NCBI RefSeq assembly: GCF_030866785.1
Contig: NZ_CP133018.1
Location: 1,984,001-2,048,000 of the forward strand
Source: Agromyces protaetiae
GTDB lineage: Bacteria; Actinomycetota; Actinomycetes; Actinomycetales; Microbacteriaceae
Direction of reading: 5' to 3'
DNA length: 64,000 bases
Part shown: positions 32,634 to 41,026 of the stretch, piece by piece
Position numbering within the stretch: the first letter of the stretch is position 1
Layout of the letters: the number at the start of each line of letters is the position of its first letter
The notes under the pieces: model-generated
Told to the model about the DNA's origin: nothing
The model's input: the letters and a program-made list of their open reading frames with translations, nothing else
The model's database searches: none
Program-made: the position numbers and the translations under genes

Positions 32634-34337
32634 TCACCGCGCCAGCGTGTCGGCTGTGTGCTCGGGTCCGTGTGCCGGGAGGTCGGGAACCGCGGCGCGG
32701 AGCGCGCGGGTGTAGTCGTCGGTCGGATGGTCGATGACCGTCGCCGTCGGTCCGGACTCGACGACCTTGCCTCCGTGCATCACGACGACACGATCGCCGA
32801 TCTGGCGCGCCAGGGCGATGTCGTGGGTGATGAAGAGGTAGGTCATGCCCTCCTGGTCCTGGAGGTCGATCAGCAGCTTCACGATCTGCGCGCGCACCGA
32901 GACATCCAGCGAGGTGACCGGTTCGTCGCAGACGAGCAGCTTCGGTCGCAGCGCCAGGGCCCTGGCGATGGCGATGCGCTGCCGCTGGCCGCCTGAGAAC
33001 TGGTGGGGATAGCGGTCGGCGTGGCGGGCGTGCAGCCCGACCATCTCCAGCAGTTCGACCGCGCGGGTCTTGGCCTGTGCTCGAGACCTGACCCGCTTGG
33101 TGATGAGCAGACCTTCGGTGATGAGATCGGCGACGCGCATGCGTGGATTGAGGGACGCGTAGGGGTCTTGGAAGACCATCTGGATGTCCTGCCGCACCCC
33201 ATGCCAGGCCTTCCGCGTACCGCCGATGAGCTGCTGCCCGTTGAAGACGATCTGTCCCTGTTCGGGGGAGATGAGCCCGACGACGCTTCGGGCGAGGGTC
33301 GATTTGCCGCTTCCCGACTCTCCGACGACGCAGACCGTCTCCCCGGTTCGCGCTGAGAGGCTGACCTCGTCCAGCGCGAGCGGAGTGGGATGCCCTCTGC
33401 GTGCCTTCCCGAACGAATGGCTGATCGCCTTCACCTCGAGCAGGTTGCCGAGGGATCTGATGCCGTGCGGCCGGGATTCGAGTGGTGGGCGGAGCGGGCC
33501 GTCGAGCGTGGGTGTCGCGCGCCACAGCCTTCGTGTGTAGGCCTCGCGCGGTCGCATCGACACGTCGGAGGTGGGCCCCTGTTCGACGATCCGGCCGTCA
33601 TGCATGACGACGACGTGTTCTGCGACGCTCGACACGAGCGCGAGGTCGTGGCTGATGAACAGGATGGAGGTGTCGAACTCGTCGACGATCTCACGCAGCA
33701 GTGCGACGATCTGTTGTTGGACGACGACGTCGAGGGCGGTGGTGGGCTCGTCGGCGATGAGCAGCGCCGGGCGGCAGGCGAGCGCCATGGCGATCATCAC
33801 CCGCTGCCGCATTCCGCCCGACAGCTCGTGCGGATACTGCTGCGCGACCTGCCGTGCGCGCGGCAGGCCGAGCCGCTCGAACAGTGCGACCACGCGATCG
33901 GCGACCTTCCGGCCGTCGACGTGCGGCTCGTGGATGCGGATCGCCTCTGCGACCTGGTCCCCGCAGCGGCGCACGGGGTTCAGAGAGCTCAGCGGATCCT
34001 GGAACACGTACGAGATGCCGGCGCCTCGGATCTTCCGCAGCTGCTGGGCGGAGCGTGTCGCGAGGTTCTGGTCCTGGAACTGGATGGTTCCGCGAATGGT
34101 CACGTCCGCGGACTTCGGAAACAGGCGGGTGAGTGCGAGGGACGTGACGGACTTGCCGGAGCCGCTCTCGCCGACCACGCCGACCGTGCTCCCTGACGGA
34201 ACGTCGAAGGACACGGCCCTCACGGCGTCGACCTGGCCATCACCACGACCGAAGCTGACGGACAGGTCGCGGACCGCGAGCAGCGGTCGTACGGCGGATG
34301 CACCATGGTCGGTCGTCGGGGGCTGCGCCACGTTCAC
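32634..34337 (-). CDS. Tandem ABC ATPase (DppD-DppF type fusion) of the peptide/opine transporter
   Basis: The 567-residue protein carries two full ABC domains. The first has Walker A GESGSGKS near residue 56 and signature LSGGMRQR; the second has Walker A GESGSGKS near 335 and signature FSGGQRQR. D-loops and H-loops are in place in both halves, and both have peptide-transporter-type C-terminal regions. The GTG at 34337 follows GAGGAC. It is the first gene of the operon, downstream of the putative LacI-controlled promoter, and powers the two permeases. Confidence 0.88.
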   Translation of the reverse strand: MNVAQPPTTDHGASAVRPLLAVRDLSVSFGRGDGQVDAVRAVSFDVPSGSTVGVVGESGSGKSVTSLALTRLFPKSADVTIRGTIQFQDQNLATRSAQQLRKIRGAGISYVFQDPLSSLNPVRRCGDQVAEAIRIHEPHVDGRKVADRVVALFERLGLPRARQVAQQYPHELSGGMRQRVMIAMALACRPALLIADEPTTALDVVVQQQIVALLREIVDEFDTSILFISHDLALVSSVAEHVVVMHDGRIVEQGPTSDVSMRPREAYTRRLWRATPTLDGPLRPPLESRPHGIRSLGNLLEVKAISHSFGKARRGHPTPLALDEVSLSARTGETVCVVGESGSGKSTLARSVVGLISPEQGQIVFNGQQLIGGTRKAWHGVRQDIQMVFQDPYASLNPRMRVADLITEGLLITKRVRSRAQAKTRAVELLEMVGLHARHADRYPHQFSGGQRQRIAIARALALRPKLLVCDEPVTSLDVSVRAQIVKLLIDLQDQEGMTYLFITHDIALARQIGDRVVVMHGGKVVESGPTATVIDHPTDDYTRALRAAVPDLPAHGPEHTADTLAR

Positions 34338-34408
34338 ACGAAGTCCTCACTGTCGGGCCGGGTCGTCACGCGATCGCGGCGGGGAGTTCGGCCGAGTCGC
34401 TGACGTCG

Positions 34409-34437
34409 AGTATGATGTAACTAGTTACATTGCGCAA
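34409..34437 (-). promoter_or_regulatory. Operon promoter with a LacI-type operator as its spacer
   Basis: On the minus strand TTGCGC (-35, 34437-34432) and CATACT (-10, 34414-34409) are 17 bp apart. The spacer is almost exactly the perfect 16-bp palindrome ATGTAACTAGTTACAT (34415-34430). On the plus strand TATGAT (34411-34416) could be the -10 of the divergent lacI gene. A repressor bound here would close both promoters. The centre is TA instead of the CG typical of LacI operators. Confidence 0.7.
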
Positions 34438-34568
34438 GTGCCGACGCCGAGACGCATGAACGCGTTATCCAGTCGCAACTCGCGCCGACACGGTTCGAGG
34501 GTGATGCGTGAGGTAGAACGGACACGGAAGCCCACCGGGCTTTCGCGGGTGAGATCGAGGGGACCAAC

Positions 34569-35585
34569 ATGACGTCGACGCCGTCGCGACGCGCCACCAT
34601 CGCCGGTGTCGCCAAACTCGCCGGGGTGTCGACCGCCACGGTGTCGCGAGTGCTCTCCGGCGGCTCGCCCGTCAGCGAAAGCACGCGCCTCCGTGTCACG
34701 GCCGCCGTGAACGAGCTCAACTATCGACCGAGCGAACTCACGCGGGCCGTGTTCGCCGGACGCTCGAACACCATCGGTGTGCTGCTGGCCGACATGCGGA
34801 ACCCCTACTACATCGACCTCATCGACGGCGTGTCGGGGGTCGCGAACGAAGCCGGCGCGCTGCCGTATCTTGCGGCGGGAAACCGCGATGTCACGACGGA
34901 GCGCCGTCTGCTCTCGCTGATGGACTCGCATCGCGTCCGCGGGGTGGTCACGACGGTCGCCAACGAGAACGAGGACATCTTCCACGCGATGGCGCTGGCC
35001 GGCACCGAGTGCGTCTTCATGACGAGGAACCCGACCATCGACCACCCGCGGATGCACAGCGTCCGCCTGGACGATCGCGCGGCCGGACGGCTCGCGTGGG
35101 AACACCTTGCGTCCGTCGATCGCACCAGCATCCTGATCGTGCAGCAGGCGCGCGATCTCGGGACGGTCCGCGACAGGACGGCGGGTCTCGTCTCCGCCGC
35201 GCGGGAGGCGGGCGTCGAGGTCGGCCCCGAGCACATCTTCAAGCTGTCGTCGCTCGACCGCCCGAGTGAGGAGCTGCGGGATCGCCTCCGCGCCGGCTTC
35301 GCCGAAGGCGTCGTGAACGCGGTCTTCGCGACGACGGGGATCGCGACCTTCCGCGCCTACGAGGCGCTCACCGCGACCGGTCTGGACGTCCCGGGCGAGG
35401 TCGCGATGCTCGGCCTGGACGATTTCGCGTGGGCCGAGTACCTCTCGCCGTCGCTCTCCGTGATCACGCAGCCGACGGTCCGAATGGGCGCCACTGCCGC
35501 GCAGCTCATCCTGGACGAGCCAGGCGAGAGCCAGCGGCTGACGTTCGAGCCGTCGATCACCGTTCGTGCCTCGACGACGATCTGA
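34569..35585 (+). CDS. LacI-family transcriptional repressor of the ABC/amidohydrolase operon
   Basis: The 338-residue product has the LacI DNA-binding domain at residues 8-60 (TIAGVAKLAGVSTATVSRVL) and a PBP-like ligand domain with GVLLADMRNPYY and LGLDDFAWAEYLSPSLSVI. ATG 34569 follows GAGGGG. It is divergent from the tandem ABC ATPase gene. A 16-bp palindrome 139 bp upstream of its start is the likely operator. The inducer is presumably the imported compound. Confidence 0.87.
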   Translation: MTSTPSRRATIAGVAKLAGVSTATVSRVLSGGSPVSESTRLRVTAAVNELNYRPSELTRAVFAGRSNTIGVLLADMRNPYYIDLIDGVSGVANEAGALPYLAAGNRDVTTERRLLSLMDSHRVRGVVTTVANENEDIFHAMALAGTECVFMTRNPTIDHPRMHSVRLDDRAAGRLAWEHLASVDRTSILIVQQARDLGTVRDRTAGLVSAAREAGVEVGPEHIFKLSSLDRPSEELRDRLRAGFAEGVVNAVFATTGIATFRAYEALTATGLDVPGEVAMLGLDDFAWAEYLSPSLSVITQPTVRMGATAAQLILDEPGESQRLTFEPSITVRASTTI

Positions 35586-35599
35586 TCACCGACCGTGCT

Positions 35600-35613
35600 G
35601 CGACGCGCGTCGC
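35600..35613. terminator. Palindrome after lacI, possible terminator
   Basis: GCGACGCGCGTCGC is a perfect 14-bp palindrome 15 bp after the lacI stop, between it and the convergent truncated SDR. As a hairpin it has 5-bp arms around GCGC. Its role as a terminator is a guess from position. Confidence 0.35.
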
Positions 35614-35662
35614 GCAGGTCCAGCCGTGGTCGGGACCGCGAAGCAGCCCGGCCGCCGACGCC

Positions 35663-36133
35663 TCACCAGGTCGAGTCGCCCCGGATCACGGCATCGGAGC
35701 CGCCGTCGATGAAGATGATCTGCCCGCAGAGGTGCGCCATCTCTTCGCCGGAGAGCCAGAGCAGCAGCTGCGCGATCTCCTGCGGTTCCACAAACCCGTT
35801 GAGCGGCATGGGCACCTGCTCGAGGAGGGCGGCCTTCGCGTCCTCGGTCGCGGTCAGATCGGCCGTCATCGGCGTGTTGACGACTCCGGGAGCGATGCCG
35901 TTCAGCGCGATGCCCGCTCCGGCCCACTCGGGCGTGGCAGCGTGCCGCCGGACCCAGCGGGCGAGCGCCCGCTTGGACGTCCCGTAGATGAGGTTCGCGT
36001 GCTCCGGCCCAGCTGCGGCCAGCTCAGCGGCGCGGGCGAGGGCGGATGCCTCGTCGCCGTCGAGGAACGCGTGCAGCAGGGCGTCGTCCGGCGGAGCTGG
36101 CTCCTTCGATCCGGTGAGTCTCCACCGTGGCAC
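35663..36133 (-). pseudogene. N-terminally truncated short-chain dehydrogenase
   Basis: The frame encodes 156 residues that align with only the C-terminal half of a classical SDR. The active-site YGTSKRALARW (Tyr-x-x-x-Lys) and GIALNGIAPGVVNTPM are present, with a terminal FIDGGSDAV. The Rossmann GxxxGxG motif and the NAG segment, about 110-130 residues, are absent and no other frame upstream supplies them. The upstream neighbour's stop is only 37 bp away, so the loss is probably a deletion. It may still be translated but cannot bind NAD(P) normally. Confidence 0.65.
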
Positions 36134-36170
36134 AGCTGGCGTCGCCGGTCCAGATCGCGCGCGGAGCCCG

Positions 36171-36923
36171 TCAGCCGTTCCGTGGCAGTACGGCCGCCGC
36201 GATGATCACGTTGTTGACGATGATCGCGGTCATCGTGCGGGTGACCGCCTCGGCGGCGCCGGCGGCGCCCCAGTTGCCCTGCTCGAGTTCCTTCGCGCGG
36301 GCGATCACCGGTGAGCTCCACGGGATCTCGCGATGGAACTGGGGGAGCGTCCCGCTTCCCGAGATGAGCGCGGTGAGCGCGGCCACCCGCGGCGTCGGTT
36401 CCGCACCGTCGACGAGGACCTCGCGTACGCTCGCGACCAGCTCGGCACGCCGCCCGGTGTCGCCTTCGGTGAGCGACGTCGTGGGGAACAGACCGAGCGC
36501 TTTGCCATGCTCACGACGGATCTCTCCGCGCTCGACGAGCCGGTCGAGCACGGGCTCGCGCAGGCGCGGCCCGATGGCCGCGAGCACCGTCTGCACGCTG
36601 CGCGGCTTCTCCGCGACGTAGTCCCATGCAGACCTGAGCAACGGGTCCGATGGCGGATGCCCGACGACCGCTCCGACACGCGGGCCGCCGGCGCCGTCGT
36701 CGTCGGCCCGCACGTGCTCGCCCAGCGCCAACTCGGTGACCACCGCACCGCCGAGCACGTAGAACAGCGTGTTCTCGCCGGCGATCGTGCCGGATCCCGG
36801 CTGGAACAGCGCCAGCATGAGATCCTCGGCGAGGGTCGGTGCGCCGTGATCGTGCGCCGCGAGCTCCGGGCGGTCGTCGCGTGATTCCTCAGGCGTCGGT
36901 GATGCTTCGGGTGTCTGGGTCAT
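36171..36923 (-). CDS. GPP34 (GOLPH3/VPS74-like) family protein
   Basis: The 250-residue product matches the Golgi phosphoprotein 3 family, with TLAEDLMLALFQPGSG near the N-terminus, GGAVVTELALGEHV, and a C-terminal TRTMTAIIVNNVIIAAAVLP. The bacterial function is unknown. It starts with a low-complexity, acidic N-terminus of about 30 residues. AAGGA precedes the ATG at 36923. On its upstream side the promoter has a TTGACC/19-bp spacer typical for MerR control, mirrored for the divergent membrane protein. Confidence 0.82.
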   Translation of the reverse strand: MTQTPEASPTPEESRDDRPELAAHDHGAPTLAEDLMLALFQPGSGTIAGENTLFYVLGGAVVTELALGEHVRADDDGAGGPRVGAVVGHPPSDPLLRSAWDYVAEKPRSVQTVLAAIGPRLREPVLDRLVERGEIRREHGKALGLFPTTSLTEGDTGRRAELVASVREVLVDGAEPTPRVAALTALISGSGTLPQFHREIPWSSPVIARAKELEQGNWGAAGAAEAVTRTMTAIIVNNVIIAAAVLPRNG

Positions 36924-36977
36924 GGTTCGGTCCTTCCGGTCGCAGGCTGAGGTCCACCTCGGTCGATGGTCCGATCC

Positions 36978-37008
36978 ATCACACACCGTGTTCCCACCAC
37001 AGGGTCAA
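36978..37008 (-). promoter_or_regulatory. MerR-type promoter for the GPP34 gene
   Basis: On the minus strand TTGACC (37008-37003) and TGTGAT (36983-36978) are separated by 19 bp, the overlong spacing that MerR activators compensate. The first 9 bp of the spacer (CTGTGGTGG) repeat, with one change, those of the divergent promoter at 37025-37055. Confidence 0.6.
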
Positions 37009-37024
37009 GTCCGGCATCCACCGC

Positions 37025-37055
37025 TTGACCCTGTGGTGACCACATGGTTTTCACT
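37025..37055 (+). promoter_or_regulatory. MerR-type promoter for the multidrug-export-like gene
   Basis: TTGACC (37025-37030) and TTCACT (37050-37055) are separated by 19 bp. The spacer contains the perfect 13-bp dyad TGTGGTGACCACA (37032-37044), as expected for a MerR binding site. The upstream arm CTTGACCCTGTGGTG (37024-37038) is an inverted copy of 36995-37009. Confidence 0.65.
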
Positions 37056-37116
37056 CGACGTGTATCGCGACCAGGCGGACGCCCGCGTCGCGCGAGACAC
37101 CGGAAAGGTGACGCAC

Positions 37117-37767
37117 ATGTCCAGTCCGTATGAGGGTCTGCAGAACGCCGTGGACCAGCTCCCCGAGTTTCTCCAGCCGCTGATCGTCGCTGGCCTCGGG
37201 GCGATTCCGTACGTCGAGGGCGAGGGCTCCGCGGCCCTCGGCATCCTCGTCGGAATCAACCCCGTGGTCGCGGCGGTCGCCGGCGCCGCCGGAAACATCC
37301 TCTCGGTCGTCCTGGTGGTGTTCTTGAGCGCGCGCGTCCGCCAGTCGGTGGTCGCGCGCCGCGCCAGGTCGAAGGCGCTCGCGCCCGCCGGTGCCGGCAC
37401 CGGCTCCGGCACGTCGGGCGACACCTCCTATGCATCCTCGGTTGCGGATGCCTCGTCTGGAGCGGATGCCTCGGCCGGTACCGATGTCTCGGCCGGCACC
37501 GATGCCTCGGAGGAGGCCGACGGCGCCACCTCGACGCGTCGCGCCAAGGGCCGCAAGCGGCTTCGCGGCATGCTGGTGAAGTTCGGGGTGCCCGGCGCGA
37601 GCATCCTCGCGCCGTGGGTCCTGCCGACGCAGCTGACGGCCGCGTTCTTCGTCGCATCCGGAGTGGCGAAGGGCTGGGTCATCCTCTGGCAGGTCGTGGC
37701 CATCGTGCTCTGGACCGGGTTGGTCGCGGCCGCGGCGCTCGGCGTCGTAAGCCTGCTCGGATGGTGA
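37117..37767 (+). CDS. Small multidrug-export-like membrane protein (Sm_multidrug_ex family)
   Basis: The 216-residue product has hydrophobic segments near residues 17-38 and 43-68, a long hydrophilic insert, then two more near 160-180 and 185-212. The QPLIVAGLGAIPYVEGEGSAALGI stretch is typical of the PF06695 family of small putative efflux proteins. The insert near 92-143 is rich in Gly, Asp, Ala and Ser and is built from an 18-bp tandem repeat. The ATG at 37117 follows AAGGTG. It is probably controlled by the MerR regulator encoded 38 bp downstream. Confidence 0.7.
   Translation: MSSPYEGLQNAVDQLPEFLQPLIVAGLGAIPYVEGEGSAALGILVGINPVVAAVAGAAGNILSVVLVVFLSARVRQSVVARRARSKALAPAGAGTGSGTSGDTSYASSVADASSGADASAGTDVSAGTDASEEADGATSTRRAKGRKRLRGMLVKFGVPGASILAPWVLPTQLTAAFFVASGVAKGWVILWQVVAIVLWTGLVAAAALGVVSLLGW
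37441..37512 (+). repeat. 18-bp tandem repeat encoding a hexapeptide run
   Basis: Four 18-bp units (37441-37458, 37459-37476, 37477-37494, 37495-37512) share the core GATGYCTCG and encode the hexapeptide pattern x-A/T-D-A/V-S-x. A degenerate fifth unit follows. The repeat lies within the soluble loop of the multidrug-export-like protein, where length variation should be tolerated. Confidence 0.8.
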
Positions 37768-37805
37768 GCCCCCTCGGGCGCGGCGACGTGGGATGATGTG
37801 GCGAT

Positions 37806-38561
37806 ATGGCGTGGAGTACGCGTGAGCTCGCCGAGCTGGCGGGCACGACGGTGAACACGATCCGGCACTACCACCGGCTCGGGCTGCTCGATGAACCCGA
37901 GCGCCGCTACAACGGGTACAAGCAGTACGGGGTCCAGGACCTCGTCTGCCTGCTGCGGATCCGCCGACTCGCCGACCTGGGCGTCCCGCTCTCGCAGATC
38001 GGCGACGTCCGGGCGTCCGGGGAGAGCGACCCGGAGCTGCTGCGCGAGCTGGATGCCGAGCTCGACGCGACCATTCGACGGTTGCAGCGCGCCCGAGCCG
38101 ACATCGGTGCGGTCCTGCGCGAGCGTGCGCCGGCCGACTCGCCGGCGGGGTTCGCGTCCGTCGCAACGGGGCTCTCGGAGGCCGATCGTTCGATCATCCA
38201 CATCACCGCACAGCTGTACGACGAGGACGCGCTGGACGACGTGCGCAAGATGGTCGAGGCTGCCAAGGGCGACGACCTGTCAGGCGAGATCGACCGTCTG
38301 CCCGCCGACGCCGACGACCGGACCAGACAGCTCCTCGCCGATCGACTCGCCCCGACGCTCGCGCAGCACATGCACGATTATCCATGGCTGGTCGACCCGG
38401 CCTCGCATCTGTCGAAGAGCCCCGAGGTGACGGCGCGCACATTCATCGAGTCGATGGTCGAGCTGTACAACCCCGCGCAGCTGGACGTGTTCGGGCGGGC
38501 GGGCCTGCAAGCGCACGAACTCCTGCGCGAGTCACGGGAGCCGGGGAAGAGCGACGGGTGA
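37806..38561 (+). CDS. MerR-family transcriptional regulator
   Basis: The 251-residue product has an N-terminal MerR domain (residues 3-70): WSTRELAELAGTTVNTIRHYHRLGLL and the wing YNGYKQYGVQDLVCLLRIR. A coiled-coil (75-105) and a C-terminal helical domain without Cys ligands follow, so it senses organic ligands rather than metals. A GATGAT -10-like sequence lies 8 nt before the ATG. The divergent MerR-type promoter pair 750 bp upstream is its most likely target. Confidence 0.85.
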   Translation: MAWSTRELAELAGTTVNTIRHYHRLGLLDEPERRYNGYKQYGVQDLVCLLRIRRLADLGVPLSQIGDVRASGESDPELLRELDAELDATIRRLQRARADIGAVLRERAPADSPAGFASVATGLSEADRSIIHITAQLYDEDALDDVRKMVEAAKGDDLSGEIDRLPADADDRTRQLLADRLAPTLAQHMHDYPWLVDPASHLSKSPEVTARTFIESMVELYNPAQLDVFGRAGLQAHELLRESREPGKSDG

Positions 38562-38570
38562 CCGGCGGCG

Positions 38571-40016
38571 TCAGAGGAGGCGTTCGCACCAGGCGCGGTA
38601 CCGCTCGCGCGCCTGCCGAGTGCGGTTGACGACGTCCGTCCCGGGACGGGGAACGGTGACCGTCGAGATGGCGGCCGCGGCATCGGCCGCTGAGCCGTAG
38701 ACCCCGGTGCCGAGTCCGGCGAGCACCGCGGCGCCGAGTGCGGAGCCGCCATCGGGAACCAGTTCGAGCCGCGCGTCGACGACGCTTGCGAGGGCCTGCC
38801 GCCAGATCGCCGACCTGGTGACCCCGCCGACGAGATGCACGGCCTCGGGCTGCCCGGTCACCTCGGCGACCGCATCGATCGCGTCGGCGCACGCGAACGC
38901 GATGCCCTCGAGGACCGCAGCCGCGAGCTCGGGAGCTCCGTGCTGCTCGGTCTGACCGAGGAACGCCGCACGCACCGCGTCGTTCTTGCGGGGGACGGTC
39001 GATCCGAACATGAACGGCAGGTAGGTCAGCCCGGCCGAGCCGACCTTCGCGGCCGCGGCCGCCTCGTTGATGTCGCGTCCGCCGAGCACGCTCCGTTCGG
39101 CCCACCGTACACTGGCGCCGGCCGCGTAGAGCGAGGCCATCGTGACGAACCCGTCGCCGGTGGCCGAGCCGAACAGGAAGCCCGGCCCCGGGTCGGCCGT
39201 CTGACCGACACCCATGACCTGCGCGGCCGTCCCCACGTTGAGGACCATGCGACGGCGGTCCACGACGCCGGCGCCGACGACCGACGCGGAGACGTCGCCG
39301 GCGCCCGCGACCACCGGGGTGCCGATCGGCAGGCCGGTCGCATTCGACGCCGTCGCCTGCACCACACCCCGCATCGCGGTCGAGCGGAGGACCCGCTGGC
39401 CGAGCCGCGGCGATGCGCCGACCGCCTCGAACAGTTCGGGGCTCCACCGGCCGTGACGGAAGTCGTAGAGCAGCGTGCCGAGCGCATCGGTCTCGTCGGT
39501 CGCCCACTCGCCCGTCAGCAGGTGCCCCACGAAATCCTTGACGAGCACCAAGCGGCTCGCCCGCGCCACCGCATTCGGGTGTGTGCGGACGGCCCAGGCG
39601 AGCTTCGGCGCGGTGAACGCGCCCACGACCTCGTTCCCGCCCGTCTGCCGGAACCGCGGATCCGTCGCGAGCCGCGCGGTGTCCGCCGCGGCCCGGCGGT
39701 CGGCCCATGTCATCGCCGGCAGTACCGGTTGGTCGTCGGCGTCGACGAGGAGCAGGGAGTGCATGTGCCCGGACAGGCCGACGCCCGCGACCGGCCGGCC
39801 CGGCACGGCGTCGATGACCGACCTCGTGCATGCGACCACGGCGTCCCACCAGAGGTGTGGCCGCTGCGCGTGCGCACCGTCGGCATCGGTGTCGGTCGGG
39901 TACTCGAGCGCCGCGGCGGCCACGACGGCGCCGGAACGGGGGTCGAGGCCGATGACCTTGACCCCCGTCGTGCCCACGTCGATGCCGACGAGCACCGGAT
40001 CGTGCGGGTCGGTCAC
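38571..40016 (-). CDS. FGGY-family carbohydrate kinase, xylulokinase-like
   Basis: The 481-residue product has the FGGY kinase layout: LVGIDVGTTGVKVIGLD at the N-terminus, GLSGHMHSLLL, and TWADRRA in domain I. The C-terminal domain has VLNVGTAAQVMGVG and HLVGGVTRSAIWRQALASV, the ADP-binding FGGY signature. Closest in style to xylulokinase, it would phosphorylate a ketose. The GTG overlaps the stop of the TIM-barrel gene (GTGA). It is the last gene of the sugar operon. Confidence 0.83.
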   Translation of the reverse strand: MTDPHDPVLVGIDVGTTGVKVIGLDPRSGAVVAAAALEYPTDTDADGAHAQRPHLWWDAVVACTRSVIDAVPGRPVAGVGLSGHMHSLLLVDADDQPVLPAMTWADRRAAADTARLATDPRFRQTGGNEVVGAFTAPKLAWAVRTHPNAVARASRLVLVKDFVGHLLTGEWATDETDALGTLLYDFRHGRWSPELFEAVGASPRLGQRVLRSTAMRGVVQATASNATGLPIGTPVVAGAGDVSASVVGAGVVDRRRMVLNVGTAAQVMGVGQTADPGPGFLFGSATGDGFVTMASLYAAGASVRWAERSVLGGRDINEAAAAAKVGSAGLTYLPFMFGSTVPRKNDAVRAAFLGQTEQHGAPELAAAVLEGIAFACADAIDAVAEVTGQPEAVHLVGGVTRSAIWRQALASVVDARLELVPDGGSALGAAVLAGLGTGVYGSAADAAAAISTVTVPRPGTDVVNRTRQARERYRAWCERLL

Positions 40017-40957
40017 GCACGCTCTTTCGCGGTCGTGAACCCGTACTCACGGAGGAACTCGAGCGACTCCTCGGCGACCCGGTCGAAGTTCGCCAGGCCG
40101 ATGCCCGCGGGCTCGCCGACGCCGATGTTGCCGCCGACCTGCCAGCCCTCCCACTCGACGCTGACGTACCCGTCGAAGTCGATCTCGGTCAGCGCGTCGA
40201 ACGTCTCGCGGAAGTCGACGAGGCCGCCGCCGAACCAGATGTGGTTGGTGTTCACGATCGTCGGGAGACCGACCTCGTCCTTGATCTGCACGATGTCGAT
40301 GTACTGTGCCAGCCGCTTGATGCCCTCGGGCACGCTCATGAACGGCTTCACCGCGACGTAGAACGCGCCGGTGTCCATCGTCATGCGGAGGTTCGAGGCG
40401 CCGATCTCGTCGAACATCCGCTCGACGAGCTCGACCTTGTTCAGGATCGTGCCCTGCAGCAGCTCGATGCTCACGTTCAGGTCCAGCTTCGACGCGTAGT
40501 CGCACACCTCGGTGATCGCCTCGCGCGCCTGGCGCCAGGCCTCCTTGCGCGACATGAGCACGTTGAGGGGCGGGTCGTAGAACCCGTCGCCGAGCAGGGT
40601 GCAGGCCGACTTCGCGCCGAGCGCCTTCGCCGCGTCGAGCGCCTTCTTGAAGCTCTCGATGCCGCGCTCACGGTCGTACTCGCGCGGGCTCACGAACGTC
40701 GTGTGGTTCGCGACGTATCCGATCTCGATGCCTGCGGCGTCCGCGGCCGCCTTGGTCGCGGCCAGGTTCGCCTCGTACTCGCTCGCCGGGCCGTTCATCA
40801 GGTGGCCGAGCAGGAAGTCCACCGCGTCGTAGCCGTACTCCGCCACCTTCGTCGCGGTCTCGGCCGACGGCAGGTCGCCCCACGAGTTCCAGGCCGGTCC
40901 GGCCGCCTCGAGGCGCCCCCACGGCATGTTCGGCCAGACTTCGAAGCTCAGTTTCAT
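40013..40957 (-). CDS. TIM-barrel sugar isomerase/epimerase (xylose-isomerase-like)
   Basis: The 314-residue product matches the AP endonuclease-2/xylose isomerase-like barrel. Metal-binding Glu and Asp candidates are seen in VSIELLQGT, MTMDTGAFY, VQIKDEVG and VSVEWEGW. Members epimerise or isomerise keto-sugars. Gene order between the SIS protein and the FGGY kinase suggests it turns the imported sugar into the kinase substrate. It lies 69 bp after the SIS gene. Confidence 0.8.
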   Translation of the reverse strand: MKLSFEVWPNMPWGRLEAAGPAWNSWGDLPSAETATKVAEYGYDAVDFLLGHLMNGPASEYEANLAATKAAADAAGIEIGYVANHTTFVSPREYDRERGIESFKKALDAAKALGAKSACTLLGDGFYDPPLNVLMSRKEAWRQAREAITEVCDYASKLDLNVSIELLQGTILNKVELVERMFDEIGASNLRMTMDTGAFYVAVKPFMSVPEGIKRLAQYIDIVQIKDEVGLPTIVNTNHIWFGGGLVDFRETFDALTEIDFDGYVSVEWEGWQVGGNIGVGEPAGIGLANFDRVAEESLEFLREYGFTTAKERA

Positions 40958-41026
40958 AGGTGTGTCCTTACGTGTGTCGGTGGTGCGGATGCCGGCGGCC
41001 GGCTGCGCGGCGCGTCGGCGGGACGG

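Noticed and set aside
32634..34337. Frameshift or assembly fusion of two ABC ATPase genes
   Set aside because: The single frame is continuous with normal codon use, and tandem DppD-DppF fusions are common in actinobacteria.
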